From: Kribbella solani | GTDB taxonomy: Bacteria; Actinomycetota; Actinomycetes; Propionibacteriales; Kribbellaceae | DNA length: 64,000 nucleotides | Direction of reading: 5' to 3' | Assembly: GCF_014205295.1 (NCBI RefSeq) | Contig: NZ_JACHNF010000001.1 | Location: 1,922,001-1,986,000, forward strand | Shown here: piece after piece, positions 43,010-51,130 of the stretch | Layout: every line of letters starts with the position of its first letter | Numbering within the stretch: the first letter of the stretch is position 1 | The notes under the pieces: generated by a model | Seen by the model: only the letters and a program-made list of their open reading frames with translations | Databases searched by the model: none | What the model was told of the DNA's origin: nothing | Made by a program: the position numbers and the translations under genes

Positions 43010-43519
43010 TCAGATGAAGAGGAGTTGGGCGCCGTTGGTCTTTTCAATGAAGTCGGCGGCGCTGATGATGTCCTCGACGTCCTCGTAGAGGTCGGACTCG
43101 TCGAGGTGCATCATGTCGGCCGACAGCCGGCAGGCCCAGAGGTGGCCGCCGGAGGCGACGATCTGCTCGAGGAAGTCCGGTACGTCAGGGACGCCGATCT
43201 CCTCGATCTGCTTCTTCATCTGGTGCGTCGCCATCGCCGTCATCCCGGGCAGCCCGCCGAGACCTTGCGGCAGGTGCGTCGCGGTGTTGCCGAGCATCGT
43301 GAACTTCAGGTCGTGCATCCGCGACTTCGTGATCATGTCGAAGCCCCAGAACGTGAAGAACAGGTGCGTCTCCACACCTTCGCCGAGCGCGGCGTTGGCC
43401 AGGATCAGGCCTGGGTACGCCATGTCCAGGTTGCCCTTCGAGCAGATGATGGCCAGCTTGCGGCCCTGCGTCGCCTCGTCGCCGAAATCGGGGACGGTCA
43501 GTGGTGCCGTGGTAGTCAT
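43010..43519 (-). CDS. DsrE/DsrE2-family sulfur carrier-like protein
   Basis: A 169-residue DsrE-like protein. The start KLAIICSKGNLDMAYPGLILANAALGEG, the segment LFFTFWGFDMITK and the Cys in GGHLWACRLSADMM match the DsrE2 group, in which this Cys carries persulfide. Such proteins pass sulfane sulfur to TusA or TusE/DsrC partners. It is the last gene of an operon with a TusE/DsrC-like protein (13-base gap) and a sulfide:quinone oxidoreductase-like protein, so a sulfur relay is the likely role. Confidence 0.85.
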   Translation of the reverse strand: MTTTAPLTVPDFGDEATQGRKLAIICSKGNLDMAYPGLILANAALGEGVETHLFFTFWGFDMITKSRMHDLKFTMLGNTATHLPQGLGGLPGMTAMATHQMKKQIEEIGVPDVPDFLEQIVASGGHLWACRLSADMMHLDESDLYEDVEDIISAADFIEKTNGAQLLFI

Positions 43520-43532
43520 ACCGGTGCCTCTC

Positions 43533-43826
43533 TCACACGCAACCGCGTGGCTTCGGCAGGCCGGCGACGTACGCCATCTTCTTGGCCGGTTTGCCGGGGA
43601 ACAGGACGAACAACTCCTTGACCGGGATCCCGGCCAGCGTCGACACCCGGCGCAACGTGGCGGTCTCGCCGTGCGTCAGGTAGTCGGCGCGCAGGAACCG
43701 GATCGCCTTCCAGTGCTCGTCGGTGAGCTCGATGCCGATCCGCGCCGCGAGCTCGACCGCGAGCTCCTCGGACCATTCACCGTACTGCGTCATGAAACCC
43801 TCGGAATCGACCTGAACGGTCGTCAT
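43533..43826 (-). CDS. TusE/DsrC-family sulfur relay protein, single C-terminal Cys
   Basis: A 97-residue TusE/DsrC/DsvC family protein. The helical body (WSEELAVELAARIGIELTDEHWKAIRFLRADY) and the flexible end GLPKPRGCV with the penultimate Cys are typical. DsrC proteins that serve sulfite reductase have a second Cys about ten residues before; here that site lies in KPAKKMAYVAG and has no Cys. A trafficking role as in TusE is therefore more likely. Its start overlaps the stop of the SQR-like gene (ATGA). Confidence 0.9.
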   Translation of the reverse strand: MTTVQVDSEGFMTQYGEWSEELAVELAARIGIELTDEHWKAIRFLRADYLTHGETATLRRVSTLAGIPVKELFVLFPGKPAKKMAYVAGLPKPRGCV

Positions 43827-45067
43827 GGCCGGACCTCCTCCTTCGGTCGGTACTTGCCTTTCATCGACATCGCCGTCGGCACCGGCAACCTGCGGCCCGG
43901 AAGCAGCAGGTTCCAGTAGATCCAGCGGAACGCGACCTTGCCCCAGTGGTTCGCCTTTGTCGGCCGGAGCAGCGACAGCGGTCCCAGCCAGGACAGCGGG
44001 AACCGCCCGGGCAGTGGCTCGGTGTCGTAGTTGAAGTCGATCAGCAGCCCTTTTCCGTCACCGGTCTCGACGAAGCAGTTCGCATGCCCGTCGAACCGAT
44101 GCGTCATCGCCACACCGTCGACGTACTGCAGGAAGTTCTCGACGAAGACCTCGCTCGAGAAGTGCGCCACCGAACCCGCCTTCGACGTCGGCAGATCGTT
44201 GGCGTCACCAATCGCAAAGACGTCCGGGTACGCCGTCGACTGCAGCGTGTGCTTGTCCACGGCAACGTAGTTCAGCTCGTCGCCAAGGCCGGACGCCGCG
44301 ATGAAGCCGGCGCCCATGTTCAGCGGGACGGTGACCAGCAGGTCGTACCCGATCTCGCGCTCGTCGTAGCTGACCAGCGTCTTGCGTTCGGCGTCCACCC
44401 GCTCCACCAGGAAGTCGGTCTCGACCGCGATCTTGCGCTCGTCGAGCAGCCGGCCAAGGTACCGCGACGCGATCGGTTTGGTGAACGCGCCGTCCAGTGG
44501 CGTCACGTACACGAGCTCGACCTGGTCCCGCATCTCGCGCCGCCGGAAGAACGCCTCCGCGAGGAAGGTGAACTCCAAGGGCGCGACCGGGCACTTGATC
44601 GGCTGGTCGACCACCTGGACGACCACCCGGCCGCCGGTGAATCCCTGCAGGGCGTCGCGCAGCGCGAAGGCACCGTCGTAGGTGTAGAAGTCGTGGATGC
44701 TGCGATGCCATTCGGGTCCGAGCATGCCCGGCGTCTGATCCGGCCGCGGACTCGTACCGGTCGCGATCACCAGGTAGTCGTAGCGGAGCAATTCCCCATC
44801 CGTGAGCCGGACGTGCTTGGCGACCGGGTCGACTCGCTCGATGTCGCCGTTCACCAACCGGATCCCGTCCCGCAGCAGCCGGCGGCGCGGCCGCAGCAGA
44901 TCCTCGCGCCCGCCGAACGGAACGAACAGCAGACCCGGCTGGTACAGATGCTCACCGTCGCGGTCGATGACCGTGATCCGCCACTCCCCCGCCGGCAACC
45001 GGCGCCGCAACTTGTTGGCCACCATCGTCCCGGCCGTGCCACCGCCAAGGATCACCAACCGCTTCAT
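43823..45067 (-). CDS. Sulfide:quinone oxidoreductase-like FAD enzyme
   Basis: A 414-residue flavoprotein. The FAD motif is LVILGGGTAGTMVANKL, followed by LVIATGTSPRPD and VFAIGDANDLPTSKAG. A Cys sits in PIKCPVAPLEFTF, at the position of a redox Cys in sulfide:quinone oxidoreductases, and the C-terminus carries a membrane-association segment (WGKVAFRWIYWNLLLPGR). It should oxidise sulfide to polysulfide and reduce menaquinone. ATG 45067 has AAAGGA 7 bases upstream; TTG 45073 is too close to that site. It is followed by TusE- and DsrE-like genes. Confidence 0.86.
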   Translation of the reverse strand: MKRLVILGGGTAGTMVANKLRRRLPAGEWRITVIDRDGEHLYQPGLLFVPFGGREDLLRPRRRLLRDGIRLVNGDIERVDPVAKHVRLTDGELLRYDYLVIATGTSPRPDQTPGMLGPEWHRSIHDFYTYDGAFALRDALQGFTGGRVVVQVVDQPIKCPVAPLEFTFLAEAFFRRREMRDQVELVYVTPLDGAFTKPIASRYLGRLLDERKIAVETDFLVERVDAERKTLVSYDEREIGYDLLVTVPLNMGAGFIAASGLGDELNYVAVDKHTLQSTAYPDVFAIGDANDLPTSKAGSVAHFSSEVFVENFLQYVDGVAMTHRFDGHANCFVETGDGKGLLIDFNYDTEPLPGRFPLSWLGPLSLLRPTKANHWGKVAFRWIYWNLLLPGRRLPVPTAMSMKGKYRPKEEVRP

Positions 45068-45126
45068 CTTCAAGTCCTTTCGCGGATCCGGCCCGGTCAG
45101 GTACGCCTGGCCGGGCCGGATGTGAA

Positions 45127-45564
45127 TCAGTCGGTACGTTCGATCGGGATCGTGCGCGTCTCGGCGGGCTGCGCCGAGATCGGCACGGTCACCTCGAGGA
45201 TCCCGGCCGTGTACTTCGCAACGACCGCCTGCTCGTCCGCTCCGTCCGGCAGCAACACCCGACGGGTGAGGGCGCCGTAGTGGAACTCCGAACGAGCACC
45301 GTCGTGCTCTTCCTGCTGACGAGTCGCGGAGATGGTCAGCATCCCGTTCGCGATCTCGACCTTGATGTCGTTGGCCGGGTCCAGGCCGGGCAGCTCGGCC
45401 CGCACGACGTACTTGCCGTCGGCGGCGAACTCCTCGATCCGGACACCGCGCAACGAACCGGGCAGCATGGCCGGCGTGGTGAACAGGCTCGGCAGGCCCT
45501 CGGCCCAGTCGAACAGGTCCGCGAACTGCCGCCGACCGTCCCGGTGCTGCAACGTGGTCGCCAT
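45127..45564 (-). CDS. Hsp20/alpha-crystallin small heat-shock protein (HspX-like)
   Basis: A 145-residue chaperone. The alpha-crystallin domain spans about residues 38-130 (IRIEEFAADGKYVVRAELPGLDP and YTAGILEVTVPIS with the conserved G-x-L) and there is a C-terminal I-P-I (TIPIERTD) that links oligomers. HspX, the main antigen of dormant M. tuberculosis, belongs to the same group. A DosR-like box lies 86 bases upstream (45650). The SQR-like gene begins 59 bases after its stop and may be in the same operon. Confidence 0.92.
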   Translation of the reverse strand: MATTLQHRDGRRQFADLFDWAEGLPSLFTTPAMLPGSLRGVRIEEFAADGKYVVRAELPGLDPANDIKVEIANGMLTISATRQQEEHDGARSEFHYGALTRRVLLPDGADEQAVVAKYTAGILEVTVPISAQPAETRTIPIERTD

Positions 45565-45649
45565 CGTGACTCCTTCCTGTCGCTTCCTTCCACCTCCAGC
45601 TCAGCTCGCCGGACGCGACGGCAGCAGGGCCCTCCGCACCGAAATCCGC

Positions 45650-45663
45650 CGGACTTTCGGCCC
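45650..45663. promoter_or_regulatory. DosR-like box upstream of hsp20 operon
   Basis: CGGACT-TT-CGGCCC is nearly the same as the box before the PPOX gene (28889). It would drive hsp20 and perhaps the sulfur relay genes. Confidence 0.65.
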
Positions 45664-45697
45664 TGCCCGCGGGCCGCCGGAGCGGCGGTTCGGCCGG

Positions 45698-45982
45698 TCA
45701 ACGGTGGACGTGTACGGGCCGGTGCGTGACTGCCTCGATGTCGGAGGCGGCCGCGTGCAGCAGCTTGTGGGCCAGATCCGACAGTGCGCGGGCCACCGCC
45801 AACTCGTCGCCGACCTCAGGGATCTCGGTGTCCTCGGGACTCCGGTGGGCCACGCCGCGCCCGATCAGGTGGGTCTTGTCGTTCGTGTGCAGGCGAGCTT
45901 CCGCGTGCGTGGTCCGATCGTCGTCGTGCTCGTCGACGTAGATGTCGACGCGCCACCGCCTGCTCGTGATCGTGGTGGTCAT
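45698..45982 (-). CDS. DUF1876 / Rv1738-like protein
   Basis: A 94-residue protein of the DUF1876 family (Rv1738/Rv2632c). It reads RRWRVDIYVDEHDDDRTTHAEARL, LIGRGVAHRSPED, EIPEVGDELAVARALSDLAHKLL, then DIEAVTHRPVHVH. The mycobacterial member Rv1738 is among the strongest DosR-regulon genes and has a fold like ribosome hibernation factors, so a role in shutting down translation is plausible. ATG 45982 follows AGGA. A DosR-like box is at 46075. Its first half overlaps the readthrough tail of the ABC ATPase frame on the same strand. Confidence 0.88.
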   Translation of the reverse strand: MTTTITSRRWRVDIYVDEHDDDRTTHAEARLHTNDKTHLIGRGVAHRSPEDTEIPEVGDELAVARALSDLAHKLLHAAASDIEAVTHRPVHVHR

Positions 45983-46832
45983 GGTCCTGTCCTTCCGCCC
46001 GGAGATTTCCCCTGTCGCGGCCATCGTCGGAAATCCACCGCCCGCCGGACAGGGCCGTCCGGTCCAACCGGCGCGGGAACTTCTGCCCTGCTTCCTGGGG
46101 TACCCGAGCACGATCCACCGGCTCGAAGCCGCCCAGCTCGGCGTCGCGGACGATGCTCGCCCGGTCCGCCGCGACCTCGTGACGCGGCCCGGACAAGGCG
46201 TCGTCCTGGCTGTCGTCGGCGGCGCGCTTGCTCAACTCCACGACCCGTCCCGCGCACAGCGTGGCGTCGGACCCGGCCTGAGCTGTCACCAGCACGGCGG
46301 CACCACCCGCGGCCGCTTCGTGCAGCAGAGCCGGCAGCACCTGGCGGGCGGCATCGTCCAGCTCGGTCATCGGGTCGTCCAGGACGACCAGCTCGGGCTC
46401 GTGCATCAACGCCTGGACGATGCCGAGCCGCCGCAGCTGACCGTGGCTCAGGACGCTCATCGGGCGATCGAGTTCCAGTCCCAGCCGGCCGGCAAGCTGG
46501 TGCGCGTGCGCCGTACCGCAGCCACGCACCGCCGCGCAGATGTCCAGGACGTCGCGGGAGGTCAACGACCCCATCGTCTCCAGATCCTTGACCAGGTAGC
46601 CGATCCGCCCTTTCAGGTCGGCCGTGACGGGGTCGGTGCCGAGCACCTGGACCGATCCGGCGACCGCCAGTTCGCCGACGACCGCCCGGCTGACGGTGCT
46701 CTTGCCGACGCCGTTCGGGCCCGTCAGGACGACGACTTCGCCGTACCGCACGACCAGGTCAGTGAACCGCGCGCCGTACACCGACACCGCTGCCAGCCGT
46801 ACTGCGTTGTCCGACCGCTCCACCGTGTCCAT
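45816..46832 (-). CDS. ABC transporter ATP-binding protein with anomalous readthrough tail
   Basis: The first 210 or so residues are an ABC ATPase: Walker A TGPNGVGKSTVS, signature LSHGQLRRLGIVQAL and Walker B LVVLDDPMTELDD. Two key positions are altered: LSHGQ for LSGGQ, and Asp for the catalytic Glu after Walker B. No permease is beside it. Downstream of about residue 215 the frame runs on through low-complexity Arg/Asp/His-rich sequence, across the DosR-like box at 46075 and 167 bases into the DUF1876 gene. The tail is probably not real coding; a lost stop or frameshift near 46100-46250 is likely. ATG 46832 has GGAGG upstream. Confidence 0.6.
   Translation of the reverse strand: MDTVERSDNAVRLAAVSVYGARFTDLVVRYGEVVVLTGPNGVGKSTVSRAVVGELAVAGSVQVLGTDPVTADLKGRIGYLVKDLETMGSLTSRDVLDICAAVRGCGTAHAHQLAGRLGLELDRPMSVLSHGQLRRLGIVQALMHEPELVVLDDPMTELDDAARQVLPALLHEAAAGGAAVLVTAQAGSDATLCAGRVVELSKRAADDSQDDALSGPRHEVAADRASIVRDAELGGFEPVDRARVPQEAGQKFPRRLDRTALSGGRWISDDGRDRGNLRAEGQDHDHHDHEQAVARRHLRRRARRRSDHARGSSPAHERQDPPDRARRGPPESRGHRDP
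46075..46088. promoter_or_regulatory. DosR-like box upstream of DUF1876 gene
   Basis: GGGAAC-TT-CTGCCC, a weaker match with the same 6-2-6 frame, lies 93 bases before the DUF1876 start. It falls within the tail of the ABC ATPase frame. Confidence 0.5.
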
Positions 46833-47016
46833 CACAAGCCTCCCCATCGCTTGCTTCGAGTCTCTCCGGCGGGCTGTGAGCCGGGCCACAGCCATCCGGC
46901 CCGACTCCTTCGGACCCAAGCCCCCGCGCGGCACAGCCGGATGGACCGTCCGGTCAGGGTCCTTCAGCACCCCGGCAGAACTCTCGTCGCGAGGTGTCTG
47001 GGCGACCCGCGCGGCG

Positions 47017-47820
47017 TCAGCGGGTCAGGTCGCGACGGGTGAACCGGACGACGGCCGCCACCCCCGCGACCACGGGGATGGCGGCCAGTACGACGAGATC
47101 GCCTCCTGCTGCCGTGCCGCCCAGCAGGTCGACCGGCCGGAAGTAGTGGAACGGTGAGGCGAAACGCAGGCCGCTGATCCCGTCGATGAGCAGCGCGATG
47201 AAGTTCAGGAAGAACCAGCCGACCACGATGCCGACCGTGATCCCGATCGCCCGGCCGCGCAGACTGGACGCGGCCGAGACCAGCAGGCCGACCATCGCGA
47301 CGCCGGCGAACAGCAACCACGAACCCGCGAACGCCCGCAGCACCGCGGCCATCGGCAAGGACGACACCCCGGTGATCGTCTGCCGGGCGACCAGGACGGC
47401 GGCCAGCCCGCCCGCCTCCGCGGCGGTCACGGCCACGATCGAGGCGGCGGCTTTCGCGGCCAGGAAGCGCACCCGCCCGACCGGCCGGGTAAGCACCAGG
47501 TCGATGGTGCCCCGCTCGATCTCGGTGGCGACCGAACCGGCCGCGACCAGCAGCGCCGACGAGGTCAGCAAGGCGAGGACGACCGGGTGGGTCATCCCGA
47601 GACTCAGCCATCCGCCGGGATGGAAGAAGTCGGCCGAGCCACCGAGGAACGCGGTCATCGCCTTCGGCGGGGACTGCAGGAACGGCACGCTCGGCGCGTC
47701 CTTGGTGAACGACGACGAGGCGAAGAGGACCAGGTAGAAGAACACTCCGGCACCGAGGCTCAGGACACCGATGGTCCGGCGTACCTGCCGAAGTGTCTGC
47801 CGGAACACCACCAGACTCAT
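47017..47820 (-). CDS. ABC-2 type permease
   Basis: A 267-residue membrane protein with six helices. Typical features are FRQTLRQVRRTIGVLSLGAGVFFYL at the start and the ATEIERGTIDLVLTRPVGRVRFLAAK loop that contacts the ATPase. ATG 47820 overlaps the stop of the ATPase gene (ATGA), so the two form a two-subunit exporter. The cargo is unknown. The altered ATPase at 45816 lies 184 bases beyond its stop and could be an extra subunit. Confidence 0.88.
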   Translation of the reverse strand: MSLVVFRQTLRQVRRTIGVLSLGAGVFFYLVLFASSSFTKDAPSVPFLQSPPKAMTAFLGGSADFFHPGGWLSLGMTHPVVLALLTSSALLVAAGSVATEIERGTIDLVLTRPVGRVRFLAAKAAASIVAVTAAEAGGLAAVLVARQTITGVSSLPMAAVLRAFAGSWLLFAGVAMVGLLVSAASSLRGRAIGITVGIVVGWFFLNFIALLIDGISGLRFASPFHYFRPVDLLGGTAAGGDLVVLAAIPVVAGVAAVVRFTRRDLTR

Positions 47821-48710
47821 CGCGCGTCTCCGTAGATCTCGAAGAACATCCTGGCGAGATGTTCCGGCTCGCAGCTGAACTCCTGGACGGCGAACGTGCC
47901 GAGCCGCCGCATCAACGGCTCCATGTCCCCGCGGAACTCGAAGCGGTACGACCAGCCGTCCCCCTCCAGCGCCGAGACGCCCGCGATCGCGAGCTCTCCG
48001 GCGGGAACCGGCTTCTTCAGCACCAGCGTGCACCGGCGGACCCGTTCACCGGTCAGATCGGCCGTCGCCCGGGTCACGACGATCCGGCCGGCCTTGACCA
48101 CCGCGACCCGCTCGGTCGTCTGCTCCACCTCGGACAGGATGTGCGAGGACAGGAAGATGGTGCCGCCGGCCCGCCGATGCTCGTCCAGCAGCCCCGCGAA
48201 CCGCTCCTTCATCACCGGGTCGAGGCCCTCGGTCGGCTCGTCGAGCACCAGCACCCGCGGCTCGTGCTGGAACGCCTGTACCAGGCCGATCTTCTGCCGC
48301 ATGCCTCGCGAGTACAGCCTGACCTGGCGCCGCAGATCGATCGACGACAGTTCCAGCCGGTCACACAGCTCCTGCCGGCGTACCGGCGGACGCCCTTGCA
48401 GGTCGCCGAGGTACTCAAGACACTCGATGCCGGTCAGCTGCGGCCACAGACCGAACTCTCCCGGCAGATGGCCGACGTCCGCCAGTACCTCGCTGAGATC
48501 GGTGGCCACATCCCGGCCGAGTACCCGAATCGTTCCGGCCGTCGGCCGCACCAGGCCGAGCATGCTCCGGATCGTGGTCGTCTTCCCGGCGCCGTTCGGG
48601 CCGACGTACCCGAAGGCCTCTCCCTCCGGCACCGTGAAGGACACACCGTCGACCGCCACCTTGTCGCCGTACCGTTTGACCAGCCCGGTCACCTCGATCG
48701 CTGCGCCCAC
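47817..48710 (-). CDS. ABC transporter ATP-binding protein
   Basis: A 297-residue ATPase. Walker A is GPNGAGKTTT, the signature is YSRGMRQKIGLVQAF, Walker B is VLVLDEPTEGLDP and the switch His is in IFLSSHILSEVE. A C-terminal domain follows, as in Usp-linked exporter ATPases at 37256, to which it is similar along its length. It starts at GTG 48710 behind GGAGG and overlaps the permease gene by 4 bases. The promoter gap to the beta-CASP gene holds a DosR-like box. Confidence 0.92.
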   Translation of the reverse strand: MGAAIEVTGLVKRYGDKVAVDGVSFTVPEGEAFGYVGPNGAGKTTTIRSMLGLVRPTAGTIRVLGRDVATDLSEVLADVGHLPGEFGLWPQLTGIECLEYLGDLQGRPPVRRQELCDRLELSSIDLRRQVRLYSRGMRQKIGLVQAFQHEPRVLVLDEPTEGLDPVMKERFAGLLDEHRRAGGTIFLSSHILSEVEQTTERVAVVKAGRIVVTRATADLTGERVRRCTLVLKKPVPAGELAIAGVSALEGDGWSYRFEFRGDMEPLMRRLGTFAVQEFSCEPEHLARMFFEIYGDAR

Positions 48711-48861
48711 CGGCCACCTCCGCCCCTGTCGGCAGCCATCGGCTTCCTGCTGCGCCGCGGCCGCGCGTGTCTCGGCCCTGCTATGTCGACGGAACCGCCG
48801 GCCGGACCGTCCCGACAGAGGCCGATTCCCCGATTCCGGTGGTCCGTTGGTCCCGCGGGCC

Positions 48862-48875
48862 GGGACTCTTGACCC
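48862..48875. promoter_or_regulatory. DosR-like box between ABC and beta-CASP genes
   Basis: GGGACT-CT-TGACCC lies 91 bases before the beta-CASP start. Imperfect half sites (GGTCCG, GGTCCC) lie at 48841-48854, so a second dimer could bind next to it. Confidence 0.65.
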
Positions 48876-48929
48876 CGGTGCAAGGTGCCGGTCCCGCGGC
48901 GAGCCTGGAGGAGAGCGAAGGAGTCAGCC

Positions 48930-48956
48930 ATGATCAGAGCGCAGGACACGCCATGA
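48930..48956 (+). other. Possible 8-codon leader frame
   Basis: ATG 48930 opens a short frame MIRAQDTP whose stop overlaps the ATG of the beta-CASP gene (ATGA, 48953-48956). The best ribosome site in the region (GAAGGAG) fits this mini-frame, not the main start, so translation of the enzyme may depend on ribosomes handed over from the leader. Confidence 0.5.
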
Positions 48957-50317
48957 GTACGCTCACGTTCCTCGGCGCGGCCGGGACGGTGACCGGCAGC
49001 AAGTTCCTGCTCGAACACGACCGGCAGCGGATCCTGCTCGACTGCGGCATGTTCCAGGGCGAGGCCCAGTGGCGCCGGCGGAACTGGGATCCGTTCCCGA
49101 TCGACCCGGCGACGCTCGACGCCGTCGTCCTCACGCATGCGCACCTGGACCATTGCGGCTACCTGCCGAGCCTGGTCCGGCAGGGCTTCCACGGCCCGGT
49201 GATCTGCACCCCTGGTACGGCCGGGGTGGCGGCGATCGTGCTCCGCGACGCCGCCCATCTCCAAATGGAGGACGCCCAGCACGCTCGCGCCGGCGGCTAC
49301 TCCCGGCACGATCCACCGCGGCCGCTGTTCGACACCGAAGACGCGGAGATGGCGATCCGGCTCTTCCGCCCCACCGACGGCCGCGTCGAGCTCGGCCCGG
49401 CCGCGGTGACGCTGCACCGGGCCGGCCACATCCTCGGCTCCGCGTTCGCCGAACTCGAACTCGCCGGACGGCGGCTCCTGGTCAGCGGCGATCTCGGCCG
49501 CCAACGGCACCCCTTGCTCCGCCCGCCGGAGACTCCCCCGGCCGTCGACACGGTGCTGATCGAATCCACTTACGGCGACCGCCGCCACCAACCGCTCGAC
49601 CACGCCCAGCTAGCCCGGCTGATCAGCACCACCGCGGCCCGCGGCGGCGTCGTCCTGATGCCGGCATTCGCGATCGACCGGACCACCGTCCTGCTGCACG
49701 AACTGGCCGGCCTGATGCGAGCCGGCCTGATTCCGCACCTGCCGGTGTATGTGAACAGCCCGATGGCGCTGGCCGCCCTCAACGTCTACCGCGCCGCCGT
49801 CACGAACAAGTCACCCGAGCTCCGCCCCGAGATCCTCGGCGGCCCGGACCCCTTCGACCCCGGCACCCTCCGGCTGGTCCACTCCGTCGAGGAGTCGATG
49901 CGGATCAGCGATCCCGGCCGCCCGTCCATCGTCATCTCCGCGTCCGGCATGGCCACCGGCGGCCGCGTCCTGTACCACCTGGCGCGACTGCTGCCCGGCA
50001 AACGCAACACGGTCGTCCTGCCCGGCTTCCAGGTGCCCGGAACCCGCGGGCGCGCACTGCTGGACGGCGCTCGCACGGTCAAGATCCACGGCCGCTACGT
50101 CCCGGTCCGCGCCCAGATCACCGGTCTGTCCGAGTTCTCCGCACACGCCGACGCCGACGAACTGATCGGCTGGCTGTCCGCCGCGCCCGAGGCGCCGGAG
50201 ACGGTGTACGTCGTGCACGGCGAGGACCACGCCCGCGCCGAACTCGCCCGCCGGATCCAGGACGAGCTCGACTGGACCGCCGTCACCCCGGCCCACCTCG
50301 AGCGGGTGCGGCTCTGA
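48953..50317 (+). CDS. Metallo-beta-lactamase/beta-CASP ribonuclease-like protein
   Basis: A 454-residue enzyme of the beta-CASP group (RNA-processing exonuclease/CPSF-73-like). The zinc motif is LTHAHLDHCGYLP and further ligands lie in HRAGHILGSAF and LVSGDLGR. The beta-CASP motifs are the Asp/Glu in VLIESTYGDR, the segment IVISASGMATGGRVLYHLA and the final His in GLSEFSAHADADEL. It probably cuts RNA in both or one direction, fitting a stress-time change of the transcript pool. ATG 48953 overlaps an 8-codon leader frame. A DosR-like box is 91 bases upstream. Confidence 0.9.
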   Translation: MSTLTFLGAAGTVTGSKFLLEHDRQRILLDCGMFQGEAQWRRRNWDPFPIDPATLDAVVLTHAHLDHCGYLPSLVRQGFHGPVICTPGTAGVAAIVLRDAAHLQMEDAQHARAGGYSRHDPPRPLFDTEDAEMAIRLFRPTDGRVELGPAAVTLHRAGHILGSAFAELELAGRRLLVSGDLGRQRHPLLRPPETPPAVDTVLIESTYGDRRHQPLDHAQLARLISTTAARGGVVLMPAFAIDRTTVLLHELAGLMRAGLIPHLPVYVNSPMALAALNVYRAAVTNKSPELRPEILGGPDPFDPGTLRLVHSVEESMRISDPGRPSIVISASGMATGGRVLYHLARLLPGKRNTVVLPGFQVPGTRGRALLDGARTVKIHGRYVPVRAQITGLSEFSAHADADELIGWLSAAPEAPETVYVVHGEDHARAELARRIQDELDWTAVTPAHLERVRL

Positions 50318-50386
50318 TCCTGGCCTGTCTGATACCGGCCTGGGTGATTCCGGCCTGGGTGATCTGGTACGGGTGATCTGGTCCGG

Positions 50387-50400
50387 CCGTCGAAGGTCCC
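50387..50400. promoter_or_regulatory. DosR-like box upstream of flavodoxin gene
   Basis: On the minus strand this reads GGGACC-TT-CGACGG; it lies 77 bases before the flavodoxin ATG. Short direct repeats of GGCCTGGGTGAT occur just before it (50330-50375). Confidence 0.55.
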
Positions 50401-50476
50401 GCTGGGCCGGGCCGTTCGGCACTGCTCCAGGCACAGTACGGCCTGATGTGCTTGGTACGACTCGAAGGAGGCTGCG

Positions 50477-51052
50477 ATGTCGAAGAAGGTACTCGTGGCG
50501 TACGCCAGCAAGATGGGCGCGACCGCCGGCATCGCCGAGGCGGTCGGGGCCGAGCTCCGGGCGCATGGGCACGACGTCGAGGTACTCGATGTCGCACTGG
50601 TCAAGGACGTCACGCCGTACGACGCCGTCGTCCTGGGCAGCGCGATCTACCTTCGGCGCTGGCGCCGCGAAGCCGTCCGGTTCCTCAGCCACAACGTCGA
50701 GGGGCTGCGGCACCGCCAGGTCTGGCTCTTCCACAGCGGACCGGTCGGCCCCGACAAGGACCAGGACCAGGTGATGCCACCGGCCGTCCGCCACCTCGCC
50801 CACGAGATCGGGGCCACCCCGGCCGTCACCTTCGCCGGCCGCCTCGAACCGGCGACCGCCACCGGCTTTCTGGCCCGCCGCCTGGCCTCCGGCAACCTGG
50901 CCGGCGACTTCCGCGACTGGGACCGGGTCCGCCGCTGGTCGGCCGACATCAGCGCCGCGATCGAAGCCACCCAGCGCAGCTCCTGGCACCGTCCGCCCGA
51001 CGTGGCACCCAAACGCACCGGCAAGCACCCCGCCGGCCACTTCCTCGGCTGA
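50477..51052 (+). CDS. Flavodoxin-domain protein (HemG-like)
   Basis: A 191-residue flavodoxin-fold protein. The FMN phosphate loop is VAYASKMGATAGIAEAVG, the next FMN loops are AVVLGSAIYLRRWRREAV and LFHSGPVGPDKD. This pattern is close to menaquinone-dependent protoporphyrinogen oxidase HemG and to DosR-linked flavodoxins. It could move electrons between the quinone pool and another substrate. Its ATG follows GAAGGAG. It stands alone between the beta-CASP gene and the CstR-like regulator. Confidence 0.85.
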   Translation: MSKKVLVAYASKMGATAGIAEAVGAELRAHGHDVEVLDVALVKDVTPYDAVVLGSAIYLRRWRREAVRFLSHNVEGLRHRQVWLFHSGPVGPDKDQDQVMPPAVRHLAHEIGATPAVTFAGRLEPATATGFLARRLASGNLAGDFRDWDRVRRWSADISAAIEATQRSSWHRPPDVAPKRTGKHPAGHFLG

Positions 51053-51130
51053 GCCCGGTCGAACCCGCGTACGTCCCGCCCTGGCCCGACCGCCGCGCCG
51101 GCCCGGACGCGCCGGGCGGCTGCCGCGCGG

